Positions 33,350 through 45,259 of a stretch of 64,000 nucleotides of DNA are shown piece by piece. Position 1 is the stretch's first letter; every line of letters begins with the position of its first letter. This DNA comes from Topomyia yanbarensis (lineage: Eukaryota > Arthropoda > Insecta > Diptera > Culicidae). A program made the position numbers and the translations under genes. The notes under the pieces were generated by a model. The model had not been told where the DNA came from. It did no database searches and saw nothing but the letters and a program-made list of their open reading frames with translations. Location of the stretch: contig NC_080672.1 of the NCBI RefSeq assembly GCF_030247195.1, positions 311,000,627 to 311,064,626 of the forward strand, in the 5' to 3' direction.

Positions 33350-34390
33350 CATGTTTGTTTGTTTGTTTGTTTATTAAGGTTTTAACCCCAAGGGTCATTC
33401 GCCTTTTTGATTTCGTATACAATTCAAAGATTACAATTCATAAAATAATAGTAAAAAAATAAGCAAAGATTATTGCTGCCTTTTTGGGCGCACTGCTTTC
33501 CGCTTCTCATGTTTATCTTCTTTCTTGATGGTGAGCAAGGGTCAGGTTTACCTACTGTCGCTTTCTGCTCAGTCCGTCTGCCCTCTCCCTCGCTCGTGTT
33601 TACGTCCATGTCTTCATCGTTGGAGCTTTATTCGTCGCTGTTAGATTCTTGGTGCTCTTTGTGTTTTCGTGTGACTCTGGTATAGCTGTCTTCCTTCTTG
33701 TTTATTTCTTCCTTGTGTACGTTAACTATTGGCTTTGGGATACCGTGGAATATTTTTTGTCCGGCATGCATTTTTTTGACCGGCTGTCTGTGGTGTATCA
33801 GTAGATGTCCAAGGCTGTTTGGTGGTGTGGGTTGTAGTAGATGAATTTTCTTTAGTTGATTTGGCACATGGCTTTCCGTAGTGTGCCATTTTGTTACAAA
33901 ACTGGCACGTGTGCGTCTGTCCAGGGTATGTGCAAAGGGTTCTTTGTATGCAGTTAACACCTTGCGATGATCTGGCCTCGAAAGTTAAATAAGACGGTAT
34001 AGGTTGGTTCAGTCGCATTCGTACAACTCGAACACCGTTGGGAATGCCAGGGAAAAAGTTTCTCCATGTGTCGTTAGAGACTGATTCCACTTCTCCATAC
34101 TTCGACATGAATCTTTTAATATATTCCGTGCCAGTACGAGGTGCCAGATCATGGAGTTTTATTTCAGTTAGATCGAGATCCATATACACGGGGATCTTGG
34201 TTTTGACGTTTTCATATACGACGTCATGTTACATGTTTTTCTTTGCTACGAAGCTTTCTGCCTCGGCTAAGGAGTTGAACGTTATTAGTACTCAGGCTTC
34301 ATTTTACTCATCTTTGCAACGAAGAGATAGAGAAATATTTTACCCGCATATAACACGAGTTTTATTTTGGTGCGCTTTTTTGCCCAGTTA
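33350..34390 (-). mobile_element. ORF1-bearing retroposon, copy D
   Basis: Minus-strand element with a 3' end at about 33353-33420: CCTTGGGGTTAAAACC then TAATAAAC(AAAC)n, an AAAC-repeat tail typical of mosquito LINEs. The 57-bp stub at 15325-15381 has the same type of 3' end. No ORF2 is seen between ORF1 and the tail. The 5' end and target duplication were not found. Confidence 0.65.
33450..34320 (-). pseudogene. LINE-type ORF1 protein (RRM-RRM-CCHC), copy D
   Basis: The N-terminal fold is degraded (VLITFNSLAEAESFVAKKNM then stop, about 34225-34290). The second fold is well kept: VYMDLDLTEIKLHDLAPRTG, FMSKYGEVESVSNDTWRNFF, NGVRVVRMRLNQPIPSYLTF. The knuckle CQFCNKMAHYGKPC is intact (CX2CX4HX4C). 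After a frameshift near 33740 the tail reads KIFHGIPKPIVNVHKEEINK, then an Asp/Glu-rich and Lys/Arg-rich C-terminus with one in-frame TAA near 33628. A diverged member compared with A and B. Confidence 0.75.
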
Positions 34391-35228
34391 CTAGGAGAAC
34401 AGAGAGAAACCACATGCTCTCATTACTGAATCCTCTTGCTTGTAACAGAGCAAACTTTCACTAGATGCTCTGCTTTTACCTCATCATAGTCTGGTGGAGC
34501 AACGGAGATAAATTGCTCAGTTGGCAGATGAGAATAAAATAGTTTCCTCTTTGCCCCCAAGGGAACCAAAATTAGTTCGCTTCACATCAGTGTTCGAATA
34601 TTTCACTCGGCTTTCATGATAAGTATCCATGTTTTACCTTCTGGGATTAGTAAAGATGTTTGAATTGGCAGCTTTCAGTTCAAAATCGCTGAACAACATT
34701 AAGGTGTTACACCAGTGTAGAGCTCGAACGAATGGGCATATTTCGGAATTTTTTGTTGGCTCAATAAAGGGATGAGTTGAAATGTTGTTAAAAGGAATTT
34801 ATAACATATGTATTGGATCAGAAAAATAATTTTTTTTAGCAATTTCATCACAAAATGGCAACCATGTAGCATTTCCCCCCATGCGAGTTTTTTAGGTAGA
34901 GGTGCACGGCCTGAAAATTATCTCCCGTAATTTTAAATCTAGAGCCAAAAAAAATAGTTTTTCTGATTCCTTATGACAGTGGCAAGCGACTTAAGTAGGA
35001 TTCGACTTGTATTTCCGGCCAACTCAAAAAAAGTGGGTTTGAGGTTTACACAGAAACAACGCCAACGGAAGAATTGATAATTTGAACATTTATATATCGT
35101 ATTCGTCTTCCATTTTTTGGGATATAATTTTTAACATCCTAAAACACATTTTAGACTAATAAATATAAATTCGACTTTTTAAAGATTCTACTGTGGTGTA
35201 ACCACTCAAATGCCTATAAGACTGATAG
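34391..35228. other. No gene seen
   Basis: AT-rich DNA without recognisable repeats or coding motifs. Confidence 0.4.
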
Positions 35229-35400
35229 GATGTTGAGACTATGTTCATCCTAATTATATTATAACCCTACTCATATGAAGCCTTTGGTTAAAGCAGCGTC
35301 TGCCATCTTTCTTCATCTCATTGCCGTAAATAGCAGGGTATAAATTAAGGCACTCGAATTAAGTTTTTGTTGCGTTTAAACACCAGCATTTTACCATTTT
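35229..35400. mobile_element. TAGGGTGATTAG-type MITE, diverged copy
   Basis: CATATGAAGCCTTTGGTTA, GTCTGCCATCTTTCTTCA, GGCACTCGAATTAAG and CGTTTAAACACCAGCATTTTAC match the 15.7- and 18.1-kb copies with many substitutions. Confidence 0.55.
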
Positions 35401-36656
35401 CCGCCTTAATCCAATATTTGCCATAATAAAATCAACGTTCTCTTCAAATCATTCTCAAGGACCATGTTTAATAAAAAGTGTCCTAATATTGGTGTAATGC
35501 TCAAATGGCTATTAATTTGCTCCACCAAACGTGCATAGATTAAACACTTAGTTTGAATTATTGAGCATTGGAAAATTTTACTTGGGTTTTCAACAGCAGG
35601 CCATTCGGAAGTCAATTCAGTAAACCGCAATATTCCCTTTTTATCCAAACGTCAAAAATACTCAGCAAATTTTCAGATGAGGATTGCTGACTTGTTCAGT
35701 AATTTGATCATTAAATTCAACGAATTGGTAGTGGAAATTAATTTACAAACTTTTAAAGGTTGTACAGAAAATTAAAACTCGAACGAAAGTAATCTTACAT
35801 TTCCTGAATTTGATTACGAATTTTAGCCCGGAATTTCTGAACACAAAACATTCTCATTATCAAAAAAATTGCTTGTTCGCAAAAATCTTCAATAATTATC
35901 AATAAAGCCGAATTATTTCCACTTTTTCACGATTGAATCTACACTTCCTTGCACTATCAGGCTTCTAATTATTACACTTTCGAGGCCTTTATCCAAAATC
36001 GTCATGTGTAAAATTGCCTTAGTCAAGGAATAAGTACACCTCAAACATGACAATGACAACCACATAAATCTCACTATTACTGCTTTCACTGTGTTCTGTT
36101 GAAAATTCATGGTTTTACGAAAGACTAAGAAGTGTTTGCAATGTGCAAACACGTCGTGTTAATGTTTTTCTCCGAAAATGGCGATTTAACAGATAGCTTG
36201 TTGTACGTGTTTTGTATGTTTTTGACGAGATTCGATGATGTTTGCCGAACAAGTTAGTATTTTGCTGAATGGTGGATAATTTACCGAAAAAAGCAAAAGT
36301 AATAATAAATTCAATTAAAAATATTCCAGGTTTTAGCAGCAAATTATTCGTAAATCTACCGAAGTCGCTCAAAAATGAATACGCTTTCGCAATTTTTTAA
36401 ATCAATTGCTGATCTCCGTTAAAAATTACTGTGCCAATCGTCAAATGAAATTACTGAACAACTTTGGGTTAGCTTAGGGTGTACATATAAATGGCTGGTT
36501 TGAATATGCAAAGCCTAAATAAAGCACTCATTTGATATAAAATATCGCCATTCTGTTATTTTCGAAACCATCTTATTTTATTGGCATTTTTTCAAACATG
36601 CTCTTTCTGTAACTGAGTATCTGATGAGGAACACTCCCTCTTGAATTGGGCGAGAA
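35401..36656. other. No gene seen
   Basis: AT-rich DNA with several CAGCAA(A/T)TT and TTGCTGA strings (35660, 35685, 36265, 36405) suggesting old MITE debris. No element ends resolved. Confidence 0.4.
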
Positions 36657-36819
36657 TTAATACTTTCGCATCCCCCCTGCATGGTAGAGAGATATGCGTG
36701 AACGCAAAAAAATCTCGATTCTCGAGAACGTGTTCTCTCGCTTTCGCTGGGAGCTAGTAAACAGCCCTACTGCGTTTAACTGCTTGCAAAAGAGAAAATA
36801 AGCTAATATCGAGAGCAGT

Positions 36820-37013
36820 AAGGAAGCCTGTAGTACTACATTCCTGGTGCGGTGAAGCTGGACGTGTGAAACCTCTGTAAGATCAATTTCCATTTTCACC
36901 TTGACCAACTGTTCCACCTCGCGCACTGAAGGTCTAAGACGGGTTTGCGAAAAATCAATCGCGATTGTGTTCTCCCGTAATGGGCGAAATTTATTTTGTT
37001 GTTCACTGTTCAT
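36820..37013 (-). pseudogene. LINE-type ORF1 N-terminal fragment, copy E
   Basis: From ATG at 37013: MNSEQQNKFRPL, then IAIDFSQTRLRPSVREVEQL, VKVKMEIDLTEVSHVQLHRT and RNVVLQ. It aligns with the first RRM-like fold of copies A-D and then loses similarity. No second fold or knuckle remains. Confidence 0.7.
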
Positions 37014-37029
37014 TTCACTCGAAGTTACG

Positions 37030-37389
37030 TTCAACGGAACTTTTCTGTGTCTATATGTTACACGTACACGTTAGAACGGCGCGGCGCGGATAGTATTTTT
37101 TGTTTGTGTGCTGTTCGCAAGCGGTGCGCTATTTGGCTTCTGATCTGTACGAGATGAGGAAGCAGACTGCTCAATGGCTCATCTAAAAGCGTAATACAAC
37201 TTAAGAATAGTCCCTAACGACGTGAGTCTCATTTTTAATATTACTATTTTTTAGTATAAAAATACCAAATATAAGAACTTCAAACAAAAAGTAATAAAAT
37301 CGAAATTGCTTATTTTCCTATCTAATTTCGTTAAATTTTCCAAATGGCTATGTTCGATGAAAAGGCTTAGCGAATCTGTGATGCAATTT
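37030..37389. other. No gene seen
   Basis: Upstream flank of the ORF1 fragment with a GC-rich patch (37075-37085). Nothing else supported. Confidence 0.35.
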
Positions 37390-38850
37390 TATCGTGATCG
37401 CCTTGTATCGGCTGTGTTCTTCACACCGAACAGAGCCCAGCCGACGAAGCGTTTAGTTGACTGAAAGTTCAACAGTTCCATCTGCTTGCGTTTGTTTACT
37501 TTACTTTTATGATTTACTCAGCCCGGTTGCGACAAATACAAATCAGTTGCACGACTCGCCTAAAAGTGAGAGTGCTCCGGGTGACCTTTCATGGAAAGTG
37601 GGCGCCATCAGTTCACCACTCAACACCACCGCCAAAGATGGTTAAACCGCTGCTGATGTCTGGACCACACGGCTTGGCCTGGCCTGGCCTGGCGCGGTAT
37701 GTCTTTTAATTTTCCATTAAGTCATCTTGTCCCTCCTCGGAAGGGCACAAGACGCGACGATGATGATGATGATGGCGGTGATGCGACTTGGTCTGTTTTG
37801 GAAACGATTAAGTGCAGGGGTAATATCCATCGAAGTGCAGTTTCCATCGTCACGTAGTTTTGGGAAATAGACATCTCCTCCCCTCTAATCGCTTTCTAAC
37901 GTGAGCTGATTTATTGTGGGCATGAGCAGTTTTAGTCCGGCGTGTAAGTGCGCGACTAGTGCCTCACGCATCAATGAACGTCGGTCGAGGTGCGGATTAG
38001 CTTGCCCGAATCTGATCCCACGTGCCGACTTGCATTTTTATGGTCCTCTTTTCAGAGCGATTTAAATCGCTGTGCGGCGGGATTTAGAAATGGAAAGTCG
38101 CGGTTGAGCGTTCGTCGACAGATGAGCATAGCGTGACAAATTTGGTTATAGCTCGAATGATGATAATTATAGCACCTATGACGTATATTAATTCATGTAG
38201 CGTTAAATAATACATTAAAATAGATGCTGTTTTTATTCGCATCCATTCAATTTGCACTTTATTGGCCAACAGTTCACTGATTGAGTTCAAAGTCACTCCT
38301 TTCAAATTTCGCACGCCTCCGTCGGAATGCGTAGGTTTAATCGGAACAGCTGATCTTCAACTCCGCTGCCTTTTTCCGAAGCTGCACTTAAATTATTATT
38401 ATTAGTAACCGCTCAGCTTCGGAACAGAATTTCGCACGCACCTTCAATCCAATGGGCTTCTCCCTCCCACGCCATCATTGGCACCTTCTGCACACAGGCT
38501 GGTGCCATTTTTTATCCTCTCTCTCTCTCTGTTATTATTATATATTTCACAGTACACAAGAAGCCGCACCGATCGGCTTCAAGCTCTCGCGGTAATGAAA
38601 TTAAAAGCACGAACATGATCGTCGATTTCGACATTTTCGCGCGTTTTCACAATGGAATCGGCAGAACTAAGCGGATTTTTGTGGACTTGCGAACAACGGC
38701 AGTTTTGTTGTTTTTTTTCGATGGGATTTTGTTCCATTCATTCCATTCTGCGGCAGTAATAATTGCAAGCCTGCAGCACAAGCACGATATGATGGCATAT
38801 TAAGGAGCGTGGTTTTGCTGAAATGTACGGGAATTAATTGCTCGCTAGCT
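37390..38850. other. GC-richer, apparently low-repeat DNA; no gene recognised
   Basis: No match to other repeats in the window. It has a GAT/ATG trinucleotide run (37757-37775), a GGCCTGGCCTGGCCTGGC triplication (37675-37692) and a short CT run (38517-38531). The open frames show no motif. Possible non-coding regulatory DNA. Confidence 0.35.
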
Positions 38851-39460
38851 GAAATGTGATGATCGTTGTTATTGATCGTACATTAATTGTTTGGGGTTAA
38901 TATTCCAGGCAAAACTGCTGATCACAAAGGCAAGCACTTTATAATCGGGGGTTTGCTAGGCAGATACATGATAGCTAACTTTTTGCGGACTGCGCAAACG
39001 TTTTGTGTGGTAAATTAATTTGGTTCATGAACACTTTTTTGAGCTCTATAGTAGCCTGCAAACTTATCTAACCTTGAGATTACTCAGCAAACTTTTTTAA
39101 GCCATCAGTTCGTTCTTGTATGAAACGTAGCCGGTTTATATTTTCGTAACTTCAAATTTAAACATAAAATTTGTAGTGAAAGCAACAATTAAAAATATAC
39201 AATTAACTTATTCTTCGCGCAATGTTTGTTTCGGTGTTTATTTTAGTCATACAGAATCTTGCAAACAATATCGGTTTAAAATTAAAGAAAAAGTTTATTC
39301 GCACAAGGTTCAATTTTTTAATTGTTTTTTTCTCTTCTCTCTTTCCAGGTATGTGCAAAAAGATTTCTATGGAGAATTAATCAATACATATAGTGTTGGC
39401 TGGATAGAATGGTAAAAATCTTTAACATAACTGAACTATTTTAGTTGTCGCCTATTCTAT
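38851..39460. other. No gene seen
   Basis: AT-rich DNA. The 79-codon frame at 39176-39415 has AT-driven composition and no motif. Confidence 0.4.
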
Positions 39461-39461
39461 A

Positions 39462-40272
39462 GGGGAACCTGGGGCTATTCGAACCTACTTAAACAAATCG
39501 CCCTTTTAGGTGGATAGATAAGAAAAAATTTACCGGTCAAAGGTCCTAATTATTAGTTTGAAACCTCAGCTACATTTTGATGCCATAAAAGCTTCATTTT
39601 CACCACTGAATGGCAGCGCTAGGCGATAATTTGCAAACCTCTACGTTTTTCCATCCTTTTACAATGTAGGGGTAATTCGAACCTTCATACGGGGCAATTC
39701 AGATCGCAATTTTTCTTTAATTTTTTTACAATGGAATTATGTTTACCTATGAAATATTTATAAAAGACACTCCTAGAGAAGCAAAAGAAAAAGAATTGCT
39801 TTACAAAAACTTAATCTGGTAAGTCACAGCTGTCGATTGGCGGCCCATGCATTTTCTTTGCTGTGGCGCGTGCAATGGTGTGCGCAGCCGCAAGCCGCTG
39901 AACGGTGGTTGACGGAATAGGGGGTCCGAATAGTTCCGTACGCTCATTTCGCACAAAAGTGGTGAGCGTCTTGAAAATATCTGTGTTTTAACCCAAACAA
40001 AAATCATTCCATAAAATAAGAGCCTCAAGCTTTCCGAAACACTCACCATTTATTTTTTCACTTTTATTTGTTGATTTAATTATAATGATTTTTGTTTTGA
40101 GAATTTCAAAAAAACGAAACACGTTATATCTCCTTTCTACAAAAAACAAAGAATCAAATTCAGCTCGCAAAATTAATGTTTCAGATTAGTAATTCCACGA
40201 ATACGTACGATAGTCAGAAAGTCTTACTATTTTCTGAGAAATCGAGGGAGTCCGAATTACCCCCACAGTCTT
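39462..40272. mobile_element. MITE with CCTGGGGCTATTCGAAC-type ends
   Basis: Left AGGGGAACCTGGGGCTATTC; right reversed AGACTGTGGGGGTAATTCGG. Related words GGGGTAATTCGAACC (39668) and GGGGCAATTCAG (39691) occur inside. TA flanks are possible. No coding capacity. Confidence 0.55.
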
Positions 40273-40379
40273 ACAGAAGTTTTTCTGTAAGTTTTGCAAA
40301 CTGTAAACTTTCTCTGTGTATATTAGATATTTCCCGAATGTCTACCACGAATATGATTTTGGTTGCCTAGTTTTTCCAT

Positions 40380-42290
40380 GAAAAAATGAATCAAGGTGAA
40401 AAAATTTGGGCAAAATTGGAACAAAATTGGACCATTTTAACACGTGCCCAACACGACTAAAGTTTTATATGGGGAATACATGTATTTTTTGAATAAAGGT
40501 TTCGGATTCATTCCATTTATTTTTTAATATTGTTTTACAAAAATGCTCAGATTTCCAGTTTCCCTCAAAAAACAAATTCTTTAATTTTTTCATTCATATG
40601 TTATGGTTTCAAAAAAAAACCGAAACTATTTTTCGTGATTGAAACGAAATGTTTGGTTATTTTACTGAATGTTTCTATATAGCACGAATATTTCGTAAAT
40701 AGCACGACTTTATTTTCGTTCACCGTAAAAAAATTTTGTATATTTTTTCATCCGAACTTTTAGGCTCGAATTTTGTATATGAAAGAGATTGTTTTTCGTG
40801 AATAAATATTAGGGCATTGCTAATTTTTTTTTTAATTTTCAAAGCCCCTCTCTCTCATATTATGACAAATGCCAAAGTAAGCTCAAATGCCAAATTTCAC
40901 ATCGTTTGGACAATTCTAGCCAACCGCACACTTCGCTTGAATTTTTTGAAATTGGTGCTATGGGAGAATATGGAGGGAAAATATAACTTATGAAGTACTG
41001 ATCATAAAATTAGCATTTTAATGGAGATATTTCTGGTCCCAGAAAAATACGGGAAAGTTGGGTACTGGGACATTTGGCCCCAAAATTCCCTATATTTAAA
41101 AAAAAATTATGCTCCCTGATGCAAATCATACATATTTTACAGTTTTTTTAATGCGAGAAAATCTCAGAAATCGAACGGAACCTTTTTGATCTTTGTCAGA
41201 ATAGAAGAAGTTGGGGTTATAGGGCTTTTTGTCATTCAAATTAAATTTAATCATTTTCTCGTGCACATATCTCTATTATTCATCATTCAATTTTAAAAAA
41301 CTGTACCTTATTGAACGTAGAAAATCCTTAGGAACAAAATAAAAATAGACGCGTTACCGGTATTTCCTTTAAAAAGAGGTATGAATTGTAAATTTCTGAT
41401 TGCTACTTCAAAAGTTATAGTAAAAATATACTCCATATTCTCCCATAGCACCTATTTCAAAAAATTCAAGCGAAGTGGGCGGTAGGCTAGAATTGGCCAA
41501 ATGATGTGAAATTTGGCATTTGAGCTTACTTTGACATTTGTCACAATATGCAGGGGGGAAACCAAAAAAAAAAAAATTTGCGATGCCCTAATAAATATTG
41601 TGGGGCCGTGATCAACGAAAAACCAATTTCTTAGGTTGATTCCGAATCTATATCGTTAATAGCACGAATTGCTATAAACATCTTTCGTAGTGATAAGCAT
41701 TTTGCCAGATCGATTTCTTTAATATAAAAAATCGATGTTTTCAAATATCGGTCCTAACAAAATCGGATGAAAATTTTGTACATACAAACATTTAGTAAAA
41801 TAATGAAGCATTTCGTTTCACCTTCTACGATAAATTTCGTGCAACGTACACTAAATGTTTGAAATTACGAAAATTTTCGTTCTTCAAGTTGCCATGTTTT
41901 AGTTCGTGAAATGAACGAAACCAACTTTTTACAATACCCGAAAACGCTCGGAACCGCGGACGAATAAATTTGGTCAATGGTCTGAATTTTTGTGCGTACA
42001 TAATTATGTTGGGGATTCTTTGGAAAAAAAAACCGTTCTTATTACGAAAGATGCTCGTTTATAAAAACTTTCGTTTATTCCATCAAACAATTCGTTTAAT
42101 TAATGAAACAAGCGCAATAAGCCTACGAAAGTTATTTCGTTGTTTTTAAGAAAAACTCGCAATAAAAACAAAAACATTCCCGTAGAACTACAAGTGATTC
42201 ATCGCATATACGAAAAATTCGTATATTCGAGGAAAGTTTCCTGTATGGAAAATATTCTCAGTAGATTTACGAGTATATCTCAGTGTGGCG
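40380..42290. mobile_element. AT-rich element with CACTGAGA-type end and AACGAAA motifs
   Basis: The right end (42050-42285) reads, on the minus strand, CACTGAGATATACTCGTAAA and then TTCGTATA / TTTCGTT words; a related minus/plus copy lies at 63416-63690. The interior is rich in ACGAAA and CACGAAT words. A separate fold-back (40811-41589) is nested in it. The left boundary is uncertain. Confidence 0.5.
40811..41589. mobile_element. MULE-like fold-back element (779 bp) with 10-bp duplication
   Basis: Left AGGGCATTGCTAATTTTTTT and right reversed AGGGCATCGCAAATTTTTTT start arms of about 200 bp (AAATGCCAAATTTCACATC; TTCAAGCGAAGTG; CCATATTCTCCCATAGCACC). AATAAATATT flanks both sides exactly (40801-40810, 41590-41599). 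Long inverted ends with 9-10-bp duplications fit Mutator-like elements; the superfamily is inferred. Confidence 0.8.
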
Positions 42291-43009
42291 ACTTCCAGAG
42301 AAGATGAAGCAGTTATGCATGTAGCGACGGTATAGGTGGTCTATTATTTATCTAACGTATACATTTTTTTGATTTCACACATCTTAGAAGATTTATTTTG
42401 AATTTTAAATTATTTCTCATGCGATTATATTTTTCGATAATGACGAATTTCACGCTAAATCGTATTCAGAGTTGGCAGCATCTTCTCAGACTTTAATGAA
42501 ACTTTCTGTACATGAGAACTTTGCCACAAAAAGCCCCTTTGCATACTTTTTTTTACCAGTTTTTTTTTCAAATGGGTGTAGTCTAAAAATGACAAATCTT
42601 ACAAAAAAATGTTGTATGAGTGATTTTCACAAAATTTATCAAATTTTTGAATAAAAATAATGAAATTCTTCATCGACTCCTACACTGAAAAAAATCAGTT
42701 TTAAAATTTTAAGGTCAAGCAAAATCCATCTTTGATTTGGATGAAATTTTGTTCCAAGATTATGTTCCCTACCTACCGTCAAAAATTCAAGTTGGGCACT
42801 TTCAAGGAAAAAAATTATTTGAAAAAAACTTTTCCTTGTCCAAACTGAATTTTTTTCAGTGTATTTTTATCGAAAACTAAACCAATGAAAGTCATAATCA
42901 TCTCATAAAATACTTTCCCAGCTACTAGTTGCCTGATACATGCAAAAAGTATTAGTAACGAATTTGGTATATATTCATAACAAACTTGAATGAGAGCCAA
43001 GATAAACCA

Positions 43010-44300
43010 TTTAACATCATCGTTATTTGCGAGACTTAACTAAATACCACTTGGCCGTGTACGAAGAAGTATCTTGTCTATGTACCCGCCTGGGAAGTAC
43101 AGATTGATGGTGTAGTCTCCCCTTGCTTTGGCCAGTGAAAATTCTGGTTCGCAAGCAAATGCGTTCACAAAAAATCAAGGAGTACATGAAAACAACTTAT
43201 TTTTCATCAGCCTCATTTCGAACATTTCGCCGAATCGGCTCTTCCAAACTTTAATCTTTTGGGTGGGGCTAGTCTACGCTGTGGAAATCCGGAGAAAATC
43301 ATGAAAAGTTTCCCTACTGTGGAGAGACTCCGCATGAATTCTCGACATATCCCGCATATAAATTATGTGGGGACAAAATGAAACATTCTTTTAAGGAACG
43401 CTCCGATAAGAAATACAAAAGAGCGCTACACCACCGACAACGACTAATTTTTACGTTTCCTTGTAAACTAAAGGTGCGAGAGTATGACCATCCCATTGTG
43501 GGAACATCTTCTAATGTGCCTATAAATTTCCGAAAGAGGAAAATCAGTTTTCTCTCCTAAGCTTCCTCGTAAAGGCCTGAGAGTGACCCTTGAAGGGTGC
43601 TGTTACAGAACCCAAGTAAGTGGTTCCTGGTCTCGGTAGTCTCCTACTGCGTGGGGGGCAGAGATTGCTTAGAGTTGTACGCGAAAGGGACTTTTGAACG
43701 TTGGATCACCCGATTTTTTCCCAATATACGCGACGCTACAAATGCAAGTGAAAAACCTGATGAATGCTGAAAAACGCGTTTATTGGCACCGGTCCGTCGA
43801 CGGAATAACGGACGGATCATCAGAAAAACAATGTTTCGTATGGTGGCTCGGGCCTACGTTGTGTATTCGATTCATCCTGTGACTGGAGTACACGGAACGT
43901 TCGTTACAAAACTGATGGTTTTATATTTACCCATCAACGACCATGCACACATCGTTACAGTTACAGGAGACTCCATGGAGCATGGAAAGCACTCTTTGTA
44001 TTTCCTGGAGAAAACATGGGAGTTTTTGAGTACTTTATTTGAAAAATCATAGCACATTACCTTGGTTTGAGTTCTTTCGCAGTGCTCCATTCCGGGAAAT
44101 GAGGGATTGAAATGATAATGAGAAGGCGGACATTTAGGCATTAGAAGATGATATTTATGAAAGATCGCGTAACTTCAACCAGTTTTTTTAAATTTCTTCT
44201 CAGAGGACGCTCGAAAATTGATAAATTTCGTGGAGCGATTGAAGTTCAGTAATCCTAAAGGTATCAACAAACCTTGGTCCAAGAGAATGGATGAGGGTCA
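43010..44300. other. Spacer between the long inverted arms, unrecognised open frames
   Basis: Contains two fair open frames: 43378-43560 (basic, ERSDKKYKRALHHRQR) and 43783-44052 (VYSIHPVTGVHGTFVTKLM). They may be remnants of retroelement polyprotein; I cannot name a family. Confidence 0.3.
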
Positions 44301-44379
44301 CGATTTCATTCAGGTGATATATCGGGTCAAGTACAATCATTATACGTAGAATGCCCATCTCCGGCGTGTTGGGGTCGTG

Positions 44380-44517
44380 GAGAGCGCTCTCTGTGCTTGT
44401 GGTGGCAGTTATCACGATATTAAACATGTTGTCTGGTCGTCCGCTAAGTGTTCTAGTACCAGATCTCCGTTAAACGAATCCCTTCGGCTTCGTTCCAGTC
44501 CAGTCCGAGATGCTATA
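44380..44517 (+). pseudogene. LINE ORF2 C-terminal fragment
   Basis: LCACGGSYHDIKHVVWSSAK then SPLNESLRLRSS matches the Cys/His C-terminal module of the LINE at 5560-5720 (CNEGYHDIEH). It ends where the right inverted arm begins. Confidence 0.75.
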
Positions 44518-44681
44518 CCAAATTCGTTACTGATACCTTTTGCATGTATCAGGCAGCTAGCAGTTGGGAATTTGGATTCTGAGATGATTATGACTTTCAT
44601 TGGTTTGGTTTTCAATAAAAATACACTGAAAAAGAATTCAGTTTGGACAAGGAAAAGTTTTGTTCAAATAACTTTTTTTCC

Positions 44682-44858
44682 TTAAAGCAGTTCGCTACCG
44701 AGGCGACAGGACACACGTTACAAAAAATATTCACAATGGATTTTGTTCTACCTATTCCAACACGGCAACAGCAACAGTGTTGGAATAGGTAGAACAAAAT
44801 CTATAGTCCATCTTTTTTGTGGCGTGTGTCCTGTCGCCTCGTGAGCGAACTGCTTAAA
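44682..44858. mobile_element. Hairpin MITE (167 bp) at TTAAA, inside the right arm
   Basis: 44687-44853 folds into a near-perfect hairpin: GCAGTTCGCTACCGAGGCGA ... and reversed GCAGTTCGCTCACGAGGCGA, with GACAGGACACACG and GATTTTGTTCTACCTATTCC pairing up to a ~13-nt loop (GGCAACAGCAACA). TTAAA flanks at 44682-44686 and 44854-44858. The left inverted arm (about 42799-42810) preserves the uninterrupted site. Confidence 0.85.
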
Positions 44859-45259
44859 AGTTCCCAACTTGAATTTTAGACGGTAGGTAGAGAACATAAT
44901 TACCTATCTTGGAACAAAATTTCATCCAAATCAAAGATGGGTTTTTTTGTAAATCGACTTTAAAATTTTAAAACCGATTTTTTTCAGTGGAGGAGTCGAT
45001 GAAGAATTTTTTCAATATTTTTATTCAAAAATTGACTAATTTTGTGAAAATCACTCCTACAATTTTTTTTTTGGCAGGATTTGTCATTTTTAGACTACAG
45101 CCATTTGAAAAAAATTGGTAAAAAGAGTTTGACCCTTTCCAAAAGACAGTCTAGATCATTTTTGGAAAAACAAAGTATGCAAAGTGGCTTTTTGTGATAA
45201 AGTTCTCATGTACAGAAAGTTTCATTAAAATCTGAGAGGGTGTTGGCGCGAAATTCGTC

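Larger units (their letters stand above)
42442..45259. mobile_element. Long-inverted-repeat element, arms ~530-575 bp
   Basis: Left arm 42442-42975 and right arm 44518-45259 (less a 167-bp insertion) are reverse complements with scattered changes: GACGAATTTC at both ends, CTTTAATGAAACTTTCTGTA, TGTCATTTTTAGACTAC, CATCTTTGATTTGGATG and ACCAAATTCGTTACT. The spacer of about 1.5 kb holds LINE debris. No transposase is recognised, and outer target duplication is not clear. Confidence 0.75.

Noticed and set aside
33350..34390. Target site duplication for ORF1 copy D
   Set aside because: No matching word found on both sides, so boundaries are left approximate.
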